Position numbers and translations under genes: made by a program
Assembly: GCA_964291445.2 (NCBI GenBank)
Contig: OZ219863.1
Coordinates: 682,001 to 746,000 of the forward strand
Length of the DNA: 64,000 bases
From: JAPOXR01 sp964291445
Lineage (GTDB): Bacteria > Pseudomonadota > Alphaproteobacteria > Rhodobacterales > Rhodobacteraceae
Reading direction: 5' to 3'
Shown: piece after piece, positions 45,957-55,575 of the stretch
How positions within the stretch are numbered: position 1 is the first letter of the stretch
Layout: each line of letters opens with the position of its first letter
Notes under the pieces: generated by a model
Told to the model about the DNA's origin: nothing
The model's database searches: none
The model's input: only the letters and a program-made list of their open reading frames with translations

Positions 45957-46295
45957 CTGCACTCGCTCCACCCCGGCCACTGCATCTCGCCGGCACCACC
46001 GCTCGCCATCTCCGAGCAGGCCTGGTCCCGCACTGGAATGGACACATGCCGGCAGCCACCCTGTTTCGGCAGAAAAATCAGACCCCGGCAACGATGTCAC
46101 GCGCAATTCACATCGAGTCAGCACCCATGATACCGGGGAGGGCGGCCCGTGTGGGGTCGCCATCCGGCGGCTTCCGGCCCCGGCCGGAGCCGACTCCGGC
46201 ACTTCCCGTCTGTCATGCTGGCGGCCCGTTTGCCCGAATCATGGATTTGAACAATCTGCCAGCCTCGGGGTAATCACGCGCAACCATTCTGCGAG
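45957..46295. other. Divergent promoter region
   Basis: About 340 bp between the EutA-like gene (minus) and the P-loop kinase gene (plus). It should hold both promoters. I see no clear operator or small ORF. Confidence 0.45.
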
Positions 46296-46946
46296 ATGCC
46301 AATGGCCGAACACATCGATCGATACGCACTCCTGTCGGACAGGGTCAGCTCGGGCATCGCCGGTGCCACGGCGCCCTTCCTGCTGGCCATTTCCGGTCCG
46401 CCGGGGTCTGGCAAAACCACGCTTTCCCGACAATTGGTCGAGGATATGTCCCGGGCCGGGTATGCGTCATGCCATTGCCCGATGGACGGCTTTCACCTGA
46501 CCAACAGGCGACTCCGGAACCACGGTCTCCTCTCCGTCAAGGGTCGCATCGATACCTTTGACGGCCAGGGATTCAGCGCCGCCGTGGCACGCCTTGCCTC
46601 GCATGAGGCCTTCTGGTGGCCAGGCTATTCCCGCCGGACCCACGAACCGGTTGCCGAAGGCACGCGCATTGACGGAACTGAATCACTCCTTGTCATCGAA
46701 GGGAATTACATTCTCGACCGGGCCGAGCCCTGGCGGTCGGCGGCGACCGCGTATGATTTGCGGGTATTCATCGACGTGCCGGCGGGAATACTCGAGAATC
46801 GCCTGCGAGGCCGGCACAAGGAGAGTGGCAGGGACGATGTCGAGATCCGGAGAAAAATCGACGAGGTCGACCTTCCCAATGCCCGCCGGATTCGCCAGGG
46901 GCTCGGGGACGTCGACATCATTTACCGTATCCTCGCAACCGGCTGA
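46296..46946 (+). CDS. P-loop kinase of the uridine kinase/pantothenate kinase type (FrcK-like)
   Basis: This 216-residue nucleoside/sugar kinase has LLAISGPPGSGKTTLSRQL (Walker A), CHCPMDGFHLTNRRL, LLVIEGNYILDRAEPW and a lid with RLRGRHKESGRDD. The DGFHLTN motif is typical of the group that includes FrcK, a cytoplasmic kinase linked to fructose uptake in rhizobia, and of bacterial uridine kinase-like proteins. Xylulokinase follows 123 bp downstream, so a role in sugar entry fits. Confidence 0.78.
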   Translation: MPMAEHIDRYALLSDRVSSGIAGATAPFLLAISGPPGSGKTTLSRQLVEDMSRAGYASCHCPMDGFHLTNRRLRNHGLLSVKGRIDTFDGQGFSAAVARLASHEAFWWPGYSRRTHEPVAEGTRIDGTESLLVIEGNYILDRAEPWRSAATAYDLRVFIDVPAGILENRLRGRHKESGRDDVEIRRKIDEVDLPNARRIRQGLGDVDIIYRILATG

Positions 46947-47069
46947 CGGCCGCCATCGGGCCGGCACCCGGACCAGGACACGGCATCGTCGTCGCCAGCA
47001 CGGCTGCAGGGTCGCCAGCAGGCTGGCACATCTGTTATACTGCGATGACCGTAAGGGGAGACTACAGCA

Positions 47070-48542
47070 ATGGGAAGGGAACTGGTCGCCGGGGTCGATT
47101 GCTCCACGCAGGCCACCAAGGTCGTCGTGGTCGATGCCGCATCCGGGAAGCTGGTCGCAAGCGGCCGGGTTGCAAATGATGTCCGGCGGCGCGGTGCCGC
47201 CAGCGAGACCGACCCCCGGGACTGGCAACAGGCCCTGGTTGGCGCCATCGCGCAAACCGGCTGTTCCGGCGAAATCGCCGCCATCTCCGTGGCTGCCCAG
47301 CAGCTGGGAGTGGTTGTGCTCGATGCCGACCGGCGCCCGCTGCGGCGAGCCATTCTCTGGGATGATACCCGCTCGGCCCATGACGCCGAGGCGTTGCGCC
47401 AGACCCTGGGGGCGGATGGCTGGGCCGAACTGGTCGGAACCCAGCCCATAGCCGGGCTGTCAGTCGCATCATGGGCCTGGCTCAGGAGGGCCGAACCCGC
47501 GATCGTGGAACAGGCCGCACAAATCCGGCTTCCGCACGACTTCCTGACCGAATGGCTGACCGGCAACGGCGTGACCGACCGAGGTGACGCATCCGGAACC
47601 GGCTGGTGGTCAAGCCGGCGCGGGTCCTACGTGCCCGAGGTGCTGGAATTGCCCGCGGTCCGGATTGACGAGGCGATGCTGCCCAGGGTGCTTGGCCCGG
47701 ATGATCCGGCCGGCGAAATCACGCAGGATACCGCCGCCCGGACCGGCCTGCCAGCCGGCATTCCCGTTGCCTGCGGAACCGGCGACAACATGTCGGCCGC
47801 CCTGGCGCTCGGCATATCGCCCGGAACACCGGTGATCAGCCTCGGCACCTCGGGAACCGCCTATATGCGATCCAGCCATGCACCGGCCGACCCCAGCGGC
47901 ACTGTCCTCGCCGATGCCTCGGCCAGCGGCGACCACCTGCCCCTGACCTGCACGTTGAATGCCACCCTCGCCGTCGACAATCTGGCCAAAATGCTGGGCC
48001 TCGGCCGGGATGATGTCGCCGAGCGAACCGACGCTGTGGTAATGCCCTATCTCAGCGGCGAGCGCCTGCCAGACTACCCCCTTGCACGCGGCACGATTGC
48101 CGGAATTGATCACGAAACAACCTCGGGCGAGATCCTGCTCGCCGCCATCGAGGGAGTCGCCTATTCGCTCGTGCAGTCAATCGACACCATCGGGGCGCAT
48201 TCATCCGGCATTGATCCCTTGGCGCCGATCATCCTGGTCGGCGGCGGCGCCAAGGGAAAGATCTGGCAGCAGGTCATCGGGCGCATCTCCGGTCGAGAAT
48301 TGCTCATCCCCCGCACCGAGGAACTGGTCGCCTGGGGCGCTGCCGCACAGGCGGCGGCACTCCTTGCCGGTGACTCTGGTGTCGATGTGGCTCGCCGCTG
48401 GAAAATTGCCGATGGCGACCGGCTGCCTCCCCGCCCGCTCGACCACGAGGCGGTCGACCGCATCGCCCGGGTCAGGAAGGTCACACACGCGCTGAACTCC
48501 AGTGAAGCCTTCACCGACCAGTCCGCGACTCCGGCCCAGTGA
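47070..48542 (+). CDS. xylB: FGGY-family kinase, probable xylulokinase
   Basis: This 490-residue FGGY kinase has LVAGVDCSTQATKVVVVDAA (phosphate-1 motif), ISVAAQQLGVVVLDADRRPL, RAILWDDTRS (catalytic region), VACGTGDNMSAALALGI, VISLGTSGTAYM and LVGGGAKGKIWQQVIGRISG. WDDTR and the Q-based substrate motif fit D-xylulose kinase, which feeds the pentose phosphate pathway. AGGGGAG lies about 13 nt upstream. No xylA is in the window. Confidence 0.85.
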   Translation: MGRELVAGVDCSTQATKVVVVDAASGKLVASGRVANDVRRRGAASETDPRDWQQALVGAIAQTGCSGEIAAISVAAQQLGVVVLDADRRPLRRAILWDDTRSAHDAEALRQTLGADGWAELVGTQPIAGLSVASWAWLRRAEPAIVEQAAQIRLPHDFLTEWLTGNGVTDRGDASGTGWWSSRRGSYVPEVLELPAVRIDEAMLPRVLGPDDPAGEITQDTAARTGLPAGIPVACGTGDNMSAALALGISPGTPVISLGTSGTAYMRSSHAPADPSGTVLADASASGDHLPLTCTLNATLAVDNLAKMLGLGRDDVAERTDAVVMPYLSGERLPDYPLARGTIAGIDHETTSGEILLAAIEGVAYSLVQSIDTIGAHSSGIDPLAPIILVGGGAKGKIWQQVIGRISGRELLIPRTEELVAWGAAAQAAALLAGDSGVDVARRWKIADGDRLPPRPLDHEAVDRIARVRKVTHALNSSEAFTDQSATPAQ

Positions 48543-48553
48543 TCATGCCCGTC

Positions 48554-48603
48554 ATGCTGATCGACAATTCTTGTCGAGGCAAGGGTTCAAGCCTGATCAG
48601 CAT
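48554..48603 (+). terminator. Branched hairpin after xylB
   Basis: ATGCTGATC (48554-48562) pairs with GATCAGCAT (48595-48603) over 9 bp. Inside are a small hairpin GACAA-TTC-TTGTC and an AGGC/GCCT pair, giving a three-way junction. It begins 12 bp after the xylB stop. There is no T-run, so it may be a terminator or an RNA-protecting structure. Confidence 0.35.
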
Positions 48604-48730
48604 TACTGAAGAGGCAATGCGTGCCTGGGGGCTCTCGGATCGAACCAATAAAGTCGCTGGACGCGCACAACTGCGGTCTCGATATGATAGCTCCCATAAC
48701 GGGAACATCATAAATGACCCGTAATCGCGG

Positions 48731-48832
48731 CGGATTATCGCCAAGAAGACGCTCCGGAAGTTCTGGAAGCGTCACCCAGATGCAGAAAAACCACTTCTCG
48801 CCCGGTACCGGGAAGTGAGACAAGCGGATTGA
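48731..48832 (+). pseudogene. HigB-family toxin remnant
   Basis: The frame reads RRIIAKKTLRKFWKRHPDAE then KPLLARYREVRQAD and TGA at 48830-48832. This is the N-terminal half of a HigB (RelE-superfamily mRNA interferase), where a W normally follows AD; TGG to TGA would create the stop. There is no start codon in frame before 48731 (TAA precedes) and the family match ends soon after the stop, so the gene is dead. No antitoxin is visible. Confidence 0.6.
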
Positions 48833-48947
48833 GATTCCCCGTACCTCGCTCCAATCGATGTCCGCCCCATGTCCTGGCCGCAAGGTGCAGGCGGTCGTTT
48901 GGGCCTGGCCGGGCCGGCTGCTGGCAACGTGTCGGTGCTGGCCCCCC

Positions 48948-51900
48948 TCACCACCGCAATGTCATGCCCAGCCCCACACCATGCACCGGCGTTGCCGCCC
49001 CATGCTCCCGCCTCGTGGCCTCAAGACCGAGCGAGAGATCCGGTGCCCCCCGCTCCGGGGTGAACCGCCAGCCGAGCGTGTAGTCGCGAGAGGCGTCATC
49101 CATGCGCAGCCTTGCATGCGGGGCGATGGTGAAGCGGCCTGAGAGGGCCGGCAGGCCGTATGCAGCCTCGGCGGTGGTGGCAGCACCGCCGCCTTCCCCT
49201 GGCGCCAGTACCTCCGGCATGAACAATGCATCCACGCCGCCGGTGGTCTCTCCCGCATCCTGGCGCAGCGAGACCGAGAGGCCGCGGGCGGAGGCAGGAT
49301 CGGGATCGAAGATGAAGCTGGCCGCCAGGCCGTTCTCCTCGAACTCATCGTCGTCATGGGCAATCAGCTTGCGGGCCGACAGATCCATGGAAAAGCCGGA
49401 GGCAGGATCCTGCCAGGCCAGGCTCCCGCCCAATTCGATGCCGGCCCCTCGCTCGGCATCGCCGCCATCATGGCGGGCACCCAGCTCCAGCCCGGGGGTG
49501 AGAGTAGCACCGCTGGCAAGGCCGATCTGCCAGGACGCCTCCATCCCGGCCCGGAGGCGGGTCACCGTGGCATCGGAGGCGGCCAGCGCGTGCGTCTTCT
49601 CCGAGCGGGTGCGGGACCAGAGGGCGTCGGAGGTGAGGTGAAGCGTGCCCGAGCCGATGGCGGCAAGCTCGGCCCGGAGGCCGGCGGCGGCCATCTGCCA
49701 GGAGGTATCGGCGGCAAGCGTGCCGCCCGTCTCCGGCGTCAGTGTCACCTCGCCGGTGCCATGGCCGATTGCTGCCCAGAAGCGCAGCCGCTCGGAGGTC
49801 TGCAGCGATGCATAGGGCACCAGGGCGGTGAGGGAGGCCTCGACCTTGCCATCGCCTTCACGGATGGCTTCGCCGCACGGCGCCTGCCCGGCCTCGGCCG
49901 GCGGGCAAATCTGGGTCTCTGGCCGGGGCATGACATTGGTATCGGCATAGCTGCCATCGGCCGATGATTGCAGCAGGGCCATGCCGATGAGCCAGCTGTC
50001 GCGCCCGTAATCCGCTCCCAGCATGGCGGTGGTGGCGGTGCCATCGAGGGTAAAGGTTCCTTCCTGTCCGTCGAAGCTGTCCCTTGCTGCCCGTCCCCAG
50101 ATAGCAAGGGAGCCGGTCGCGGTCTCGCCGGTGGTGGTGAAGCTGCTGGCAAGGAGAGCCTCCCGGGCGGTCATGGAGAGGGGCTCGGGCGGGTGGTGGC
50201 CGAAGGGGTCTCCTTCGGGGCCCTGCCGTGCCATGAGATCATCAAGCGGGCTGGCGCCGGTTTGGCCGGCAGCGGACAGCGCCAGTGCCTGGCCGGCGAT
50301 GGTGGCGGTGGTGGCGGGGGCACGGTCGGCAGCAAGGCGGCCCTCGATGCCATCCAGGGCCTGCTGGGCCACGGTGCGCCCGAAGCGGGAGAGAAAGGCG
50401 GCCGGCATCGGGTCGGAATTGGTGATGGTGCCGATGGCCACGCCATCGGCGATGGCGACGGAGTCATCCGGGTTGTAGACCTCGGCATCGTAGAGGATCA
50501 CCTCGAAGGTCTCCGGATCCTCGTCATGGCTGTCATTCATGAGGGGAATCCAGATCGTGGTCTCGGTCTGGCCCGGCTGGAACCGGGCCCTGAGGCGCCA
50601 GGCGCGCGGGTAGGCGAGGTAGTCCTGGCCGGCCACGGCCGAGACCGGTGTCGAGTCGCGGGTGGCATAGCGGACATAGACCGGCCAGGTCATGGGCTCG
50701 CTCAGCGTCAGCGTGAAGGGCATCGAGCGGCGGCTCTCATGGGCAGTGGCATCGGCAATCGAGATGGTCGGGCCGGTGGAGGGGGTGTCATTGTCGGTGA
50801 CGGACACCGTGGCGGCATTGGCCGGGGCGGCGGCCAGGGTGTAGCCGGTGCCGGCGGCCAGGGTGGCGGTGATGCTGCCGTTCGTCTCGTCGGTGCTGTC
50901 GTCGTCTGTGGCGACGGTGACGGTGAAGCTGGCGGTGCCCGTGGTTGGTATGGTGAGCGTGCGCGAGCCGGTCTGGCCCGAGGCGGCCACATCGCCGGAC
51001 TGGGTGATGGTGAGGGTTATGTCGAGCGGTGCGGCTGGCACCGGATCAGCGGTGACGGTGAAGGCGGCCGGGCTGCCCTCGGTGACGCCGGGCCCGGCGG
51101 TGATGCTGACCACCGGGGTGTCATTGTCGGCGATGGTGACCGCGAAGCTGCCCTTGCCGGTAGCCACGGTGTAGCCGGCGGCGGTGGAAAGGGTGATGCT
51201 CACCGAGCCGTCGGCCTCGTCTGCCGCATCATCCACCGTTCCAACGGAGAGGGTGGTGCTGGTCGCACCTGCTGCAAGTGTTGCCGTGCGGGCGCCGGCA
51301 CCGGGGGCGGCGAGGTAATCGCCGGACTGGGCGACACTGTAGGCAATCGTGAGGTCGCTGGCAGGGGCCGGATCGGCGGTGATGGTGAAGCTGGCACTGC
51401 TGCCTTCGGTGATGGCAGACCCGGCCGAGAGGCTGAGGATTGGGGTGGTAGGTGTGGCCGGCTCTTCCTCGGCCGGCTGTGCCTCTTCCTCAGGCTGCAT
51501 GGCCAGGCATTCCATGGCCTTGATCACCGGGTCCCACTGGGCGGTGGACCAGCCATGCTGCGTGCGCCGCTCATGGATCGCCCTGACCTCGGCCAGGGTG
51601 ATGGCATTGGGCTGGCCGGTGAGGGCGGCGCGCACGGAGGTCCAGCGCTCGGTGCCCGCCGTCGAGGCGGCATTGGCGATGCGGGTCTCGACATCGGCGA
51701 GGAGAGAAGGCGAGACGCAGGCGGGTTCTTCGGCCCGCGCCGGCCGTGCGTCCTCTTGCGGCGAGGACCGCAAGCCGGTGCACACCGGCTTGCCACGGTC
51801 GTCATCCCGGATATACACCCCCGAATTGCGGTGCACGCTGTCGATCTGGCGCGGCGGCGGCAATGGCCGGTCGCGCCGCTCCGTGAGACTGATGTTCACC

Positions 51901-54900
51901 ACTTCGGTCTCCGCCTCGGGGCAGACATCGCCCAGCACCTCGATTCCGAGCTCCCGGTGCCGCTCATTGGCCGGGATGTGCGAGTCGAAACACCCGTCCG
52001 TCAGGTTCACATCGGCCCAGTCGCTCCCGTCCCACTGCCGCAGCCGGTAGTCGTCGTCCCAAGTGGCATCGGCGCCGAAACACAGCCGAAAGCCCAGCTC
52101 GGTTGCGTGCGGCTTGTCCGTGCGGACGTAGAAGCTCTTGCTCCGGGTGCCCGAGTCTCCCTCCGTCACCCGGTGGAAACGGGGGTGGTTCTCCGGGTGG
52201 AACATGAGCTCGAGGGTGTCCGTCTTGCGATGCTCGGGGTCGTCGTCGATGACAAAGGCCAGCAGGCGCTTGCTCACCGAGTCGTAGCCGCCGCCCGAGG
52301 CGGTGTGGAGCAGCCGGTACTTCTCGTCGTCGAGGTCGGAATCGCTGTTCGCGAACACCGACACCGGCTGGGGCTCGATCCAGTTCTCGGGGGTGAAGAC
52401 CAGCGTGGTCCTGTCCACCGTGAAGCGGGGGTTGGCGCCCGTGGGATGGCCGCTCACCGTCACCGTCACCGCCCCGGTGGGCGGAGCCGCAAGACGCACC
52501 CGGTAGAAGGTCCCGCTCCCCTCGCCCATGCCCACCGAGTCGGTGCCGAGGGGCACGAGGAATACCAACCCCTTGTCCATGTCGTCATCGAACACCTCCA
52601 CCGTCGCCGAGGAGCCGGCGATGTAATCGACACCAGGCATCACCTTCACGCTCACCGCCCCGTCCGGCTCGTTCACGGCGTCGTTCACAGTGGGCACCTG
52701 GTACAGCTTCGCGAGGCCGTCGCGCCAGGGGTGGAGGGTGACCGTTTGCAGTTGCTCGTCGCCCGGCGCCACGAAATCCTGCCCCTCGCTCTCATCCTCA
52801 GAGACCAGCAGGGTGATGGTCACCGGCCCGTCCGGCTGCCAATCGGAGCTCGCAATCACCGTGAAGCTCGCCGCGGTCCCCTCGATCACCGGAATGTGGG
52901 CCCCTGCGGGGCGCTGTCCGGGGACGTGTTTGCCGTAGCGCAAGATGTTGATCCTGGGCATGTTCGGCTGCCGTAACGGTTGCGCCTCGCTGACAATGGC
53001 CTCAACTGTCCCGCCCAGCGGCTGGTTGCCGTAATCCCCGCCCTGGGTGGTGTGGGTCAGCGTCGCCCGCTCGGTTTGCCGGTCGCTATCCGCTCCGGCC
53101 GTCACCGTCACCGTCTGGTCCATGTTCCACGCACCTCCACCACTCGCCGTGAAGGTGAGCTCGGCCGGGTTGACGGTGACGTCCGGGTTGTTCGAGGCGA
53201 TGGCGACCGTCACCGCGGCCGTCGGCTCGGTTGCGAGCCTCGCCGTGTAGGTGCTCGAGCCGACCTCGGACACGAACACCTTGGTGGTGGAGAGCAGCAG
53301 CCCCCGGGGGTCGTTGTCGGTCAGCTTGACCGGGAGGCCCGCGTTCTCCGAAGACCCGTAATCCCCGCCCGTGGGGCTGTGCGTCAGCGTCACCGTTTCG
53401 CTCACGCCGTTATCGTCCTCGGCGGCCGAGACCGTCACCATCTGTTCCGTGTTCCACGCACTGCCGCCGCTCGCCGTGAAGGTGAGCTCGGCCGGGTTGA
53501 CGGTGACGTCCGGGTTGTTCGAGGCGATGGCGACCGTCACCGCGGCCGTCGGCTCGGTCGCAAGCCGGACCGTGTAGGAGAGCGAGCTGGCCTCCGGCAT
53601 CAGCAATGCGTCGGGGGAAAGCGACAGCCCCCTTGTGTCGTTGTCGGTCACGGCGACCTCGACGGCCCCGGTCTTGCCCTTGTAGTCGCCGCCCGACGCG
53701 GTGAGGCTCAGCGTCGCACTGTAGTCGCCGGCGTCGTCATCCTCGGCGGCCGAGACCGTCACTCTCTGTGCTTCGCTCCAGAGCTCAGCGCCGCTCGGAT
53801 TGAAGGTGAGCGAGGTCGGGCTGACGGTGACGTCCTTGTTGTTCGAGGTGATGGCGACCGTCACGGTGGCCGTCGGCTCGGTCGCAAGCCGGACCCTGAA
53901 ATCGCCGCTATCGCCCTCCACCACCGTCAACGCGCCTTTCGAGATGTCGAGCTCCACCGGATCGTCGTCCTTGACGGAGACCCTCAGCTTCGTGTCCTGC
54001 GAAGTCCCGTAATCCCCGCCCGTGACAAAGTGCCTCAGCAACACCGATTCATCGCTGCCGTCGTCGTCATGCGCCGCCCGGACGGTCACCGTCTGCGGCG
54101 TGTTCCAGAGCTCAGCGCCGCTCGGATTGAAGGTGAGCGAGGTCGGACTTACGGTGACGTCCGGGTCGTCCGAGGTGATGGCGACCGTCACCGTGCCCGT
54201 CGGCTCGGTCGCAAGCCGGACCGTGTAGGTCGACTTGCCGCCCTCCTTTACCGACAGCTTCGAGGGCGGTGTGAGCACCAGGGCCCGGATGTCGTTGTCC
54301 TTAACCGTGACCGTCGCCGAGGATGTGCCGCCGAGCGTGTAGCCCTTGGCCGACGCGACCGTCACCGTCACGCTGCCATCCGGCTCGTCGACACGATCGG
54401 CTACCGTGTCGACGGTGTAGGTCGCCGAGGACAGCCCGGCCCTGATGGTCAAGATCTGCGCACCTTCGTTGCCCGGGGCCACGAAGTCGCTGCCCGCGGC
54501 GTCAGCGATGTTCAGCTTGACCTTCAGGGTCACGCCCGGCGCCGGGCTGGCGGTCAGCGTGAAGCGTGCCGCCCTCCCCTCCGTCACCTGAGACTCGCCA
54601 GGCGAAATGGTGATCTCGGACAGGACGTCGTCGTCATTCACCGTCGTCGCCGCCGAGGACGCGCTGCCGACCGTGTAGCCCTCGGCCGACGCCACCGCCA
54701 CCGTCACGTCGCCGTTCGGCTCGTCCGTGCTGTCGGCCACCGTATCAACGGTGTAGGTCGCCGAGGTCTGGTTGGCCTGGATGGTGACCGTCTTCCTGCC
54801 CTCGTCGGCCGAGGCCACGAAGTTGCTCGTGTCGTCGTCCGAGACGTCGAGCTGCACCGTCAGGTTCACGCTCGGCGCCGGGCTCGCACTCACCTTGAAC

Positions 54901-55568
54901 TGCGCGCCCGTGCCCTCTGTCACCGCCGTGCCGCCCGAGACCGTGATCGTCGGCACCGAACCGTCATCGTTGTCGATCGTATACGTCGCCGAGGCCTCCG
55001 TTGGAGATATCACCACCTCGTCCGGCGTGGTCGAACTCCGGCGCAGCTCCAGCACCGCCGTCTCGCTCCCCTCCGGCACGGTGTCGCCGAAGATCCGCAG
55101 CCGCACCGAGCTGGAGGCGATGCCGGTGCTGATGCCGTAAGCGTGGCAGTTGTCGGCATTCATCGTCAAGCCGTTGTCATTGCCGTAATGGACGAGATCG
55201 AAATCCGCCGCCTTGCCGCCCGAGGCCGAGCGGAAGGTCGCGGTGCTGGTGTCCTTCACGCATAGCAGGAAGTCGGTACGGGCGCTGCGCGTCGAGCCCA
55301 GCCCGATGTTGACGTTCACATAGTTGCTGCCGGAAGCGCCCTCATTGCCCGTGGCGGAGCCGAGGCTCACCGACAGGACGGGGCCGACCTTGAAGACGGG
55401 GGAGAGGCCGTAGAACGGTCTTTCGGTACTGGTAGCACCTTCGGTATGGTGAATGGGCTTGCTACTATCGAACCCGCCAATGTTCCCCCACCGGACAAGT
55501 CTGGTCGTGCTGCCAAGAACCCGAGCCGGAAGGGGACGATGCGTGCCGTCATTCTCACTGCCGGTCAA
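48948..55568 (-). CDS. Giant Calx-beta autotransporter, main part (5' end cut off by IS1595)
   Basis: 2,206 residues remain open; the N-terminal 210 codons lie beyond the IS at 56604-57235. Removing the IS and one 8-bp duplication joins the frames into 2,419 codons. The passenger is a chain of about 105-residue beta-sandwich units: Calx-beta-like (TEGTGAQFKVSASPAP; TEGRAARFTLTASPAP; ITEGSSASFTITADPA) and a second type (YTVRLATEPTAAVTVAIASN; DVTVNPAELTFTASGG). Asp-rich DNDT/DDD linkers probably bind Ca2+. The last 280 residues are an autotransporter barrel (SLAIWGRAARDSFDGQEGTF; GADYGRDSWLIGMALLQSSA) ending in MTLRW. It should be exported through the outer membrane as an adhesin. Now it lacks its signal peptide. 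Confidence 0.85.
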   Translation of the reverse strand: MTGSENDGTHRPLPARVLGSTTRLVRWGNIGGFDSSKPIHHTEGATSTERPFYGLSPVFKVGPVLSVSLGSATGNEGASGSNYVNVNIGLGSTRSARTDFLLCVKDTSTATFRSASGGKAADFDLVHYGNDNGLTMNADNCHAYGISTGIASSSVRLRIFGDTVPEGSETAVLELRRSSTTPDEVVISPTEASATYTIDNDDGSVPTITVSGGTAVTEGTGAQFKVSASPAPSVNLTVQLDVSDDDTSNFVASADEGRKTVTIQANQTSATYTVDTVADSTDEPNGDVTVAVASAEGYTVGSASSAATTVNDDDVLSEITISPGESQVTEGRAARFTLTASPAPGVTLKVKLNIADAAGSDFVAPGNEGAQILTIRAGLSSATYTVDTVADRVDEPDGSVTVTVASAKGYTLGGTSSATVTVKDNDIRALVLTPPSKLSVKEGGKSTYTVRLATEPTGTVTVAITSDDPDVTVSPTSLTFNPSGAELWNTPQTVTVRAAHDDDGSDESVLLRHFVTGGDYGTSQDTKLRVSVKDDDPVELDISKGALTVVEGDSGDFRVRLATEPTATVTVAITSNNKDVTVSPTSLTFNPSGAELWSEAQRVTVSAAEDDDAGDYSATLSLTASGGDYKGKTGAVEVAVTDNDTRGLSLSPDALLMPEASSLSYTVRLATEPTAAVTVAIASNNPDVTVNPAELTFTASGGSAWNTEQMVTVSAAEDDNGVSETVTLTHSPTGGDYGSSENAGLPVKLTDNDPRGLLLSTTKVFVSEVGSSTYTARLATEPTAAVTVAIASNNPDVTVNPAELTFTASGGGAWNMDQTVTVTAGADSDRQTERATLTHTTQGGDYGNQPLGGTVEAIVSEAQPLRQPNMPRINILRYGKHVPGQRPAGAHIPVIEGTAASFTVIASSDWQPDGPVTITLLVSEDESEGQDFVAPGDEQLQTVTLHPWRDGLAKLYQVPTVNDAVNEPDGAVSVKVMPGVDYIAGSSATVEVFDDDMDKGLVFLVPLGTDSVGMGEGSGTFYRVRLAAPPTGAVTVTVSGHPTGANPRFTVDRTTLVFTPENWIEPQPVSVFANSDSDLDDEKYRLLHTASGGGYDSVSKRLLAFVIDDDPEHRKTDTLELMFHPENHPRFHRVTEGDSGTRSKSFYVRTDKPHATELGFRLCFGADATWDDDYRLRQWDGSDWADVNLTDGCFDSHIPANERHRELGIEVLGDVCPEAETEVVNISLTERRDRPLPPPRQIDSVHRNSGVYIRDDDRGKPVCTGLRSSPQEDARPARAEEPACVSPSLLADVETRIANAASTAGTERWTSVRAALTGQPNAITLAEVRAIHERRTQHGWSTAQWDPVIKAMECLAMQPEEEAQPAEEEPATPTTPILSLSAGSAITEGSSASFTITADPAPASDLTIAYSVAQSGDYLAAPGAGARTATLAAGATSTTLSVGTVDDAADEADGSVSITLSTAAGYTVATGKGSFAVTIADNDTPVVSITAGPGVTEGSPAAFTVTADPVPAAPLDITLTITQSGDVAASGQTGSRTLTIPTTGTASFTVTVATDDDSTDETNGSITATLAAGTGYTLAAAPANAATVSVTDNDTPSTGPTISIADATAHESRRSMPFTLTLSEPMTWPVYVRYATRDSTPVSAVAGQDYLAYPRAWRLRARFQPGQTETTIWIPLMNDSHDEDPETFEVILYDAEVYNPDDSVAIADGVAIGTITNSDPMPAAFLSRFGRTVAQQALDGIEGRLAADRAPATTATIAGQALALSAAGQTGASPLDDLMARQGPEGDPFGHHPPEPLSMTAREALLASSFTTTGETATGSLAIWGRAARDSFDGQEGTFTLDGTATTAMLGADYGRDSWLIGMALLQSSADGSYADTNVMPRPETQICPPAEAGQAPCGEAIREGDGKVEASLTALVPYASLQTSERLRFWAAIGHGTGEVTLTPETGGTLAADTSWQMAAAGLRAELAAIGSGTLHLTSDALWSRTRSEKTHALAASDATVTRLRAGMEASWQIGLASGATLTPGLELGARHDGGDAERGAGIELGGSLAWQDPASGFSMDLSARKLIAHDDDEFEENGLAASFIFDPDPASARGLSVSLRQDAGETTGGVDALFMPEVLAPGEGGGAATTAEAAYGLPALSGRFTIAPHARLRMDDASRDYTLGWRFTPERGAPDLSLGLEATRREHGAATPVHGVGLGMTLRW
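53143..53558 (-). repeat. Near-identical DNA repeat inside the autotransporter gene
   Basis: An 89-bp segment at 53143-53231 recurs at 53470-53558 with hardly a change, and another segment near 53779 recurs near 54106. Both pairs are 327 bp (109 codons) apart, matching one protein repeat, so the array has expanded or been homogenised recently. Confidence 0.65.
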
Positions 55569-55575
55569 TACATAA

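Noticed and set aside
48830..48832. TGA read as selenocysteine or Trp in the HigB fragment
   Set aside because: No SECIS-like hairpin at the right distance, no start codon, and family similarity fades after it. Other genes in the window use TGA as a normal stop.
49968..55265. Very long open frames (1,002 and 761 codons) on the plus strand opposite the autotransporter gene
   Set aside because: They are low-complexity His/Arg/Gly/Asp-rich shadows produced by repeats and high GC. The minus strand has clear Calx-beta and barrel domains.
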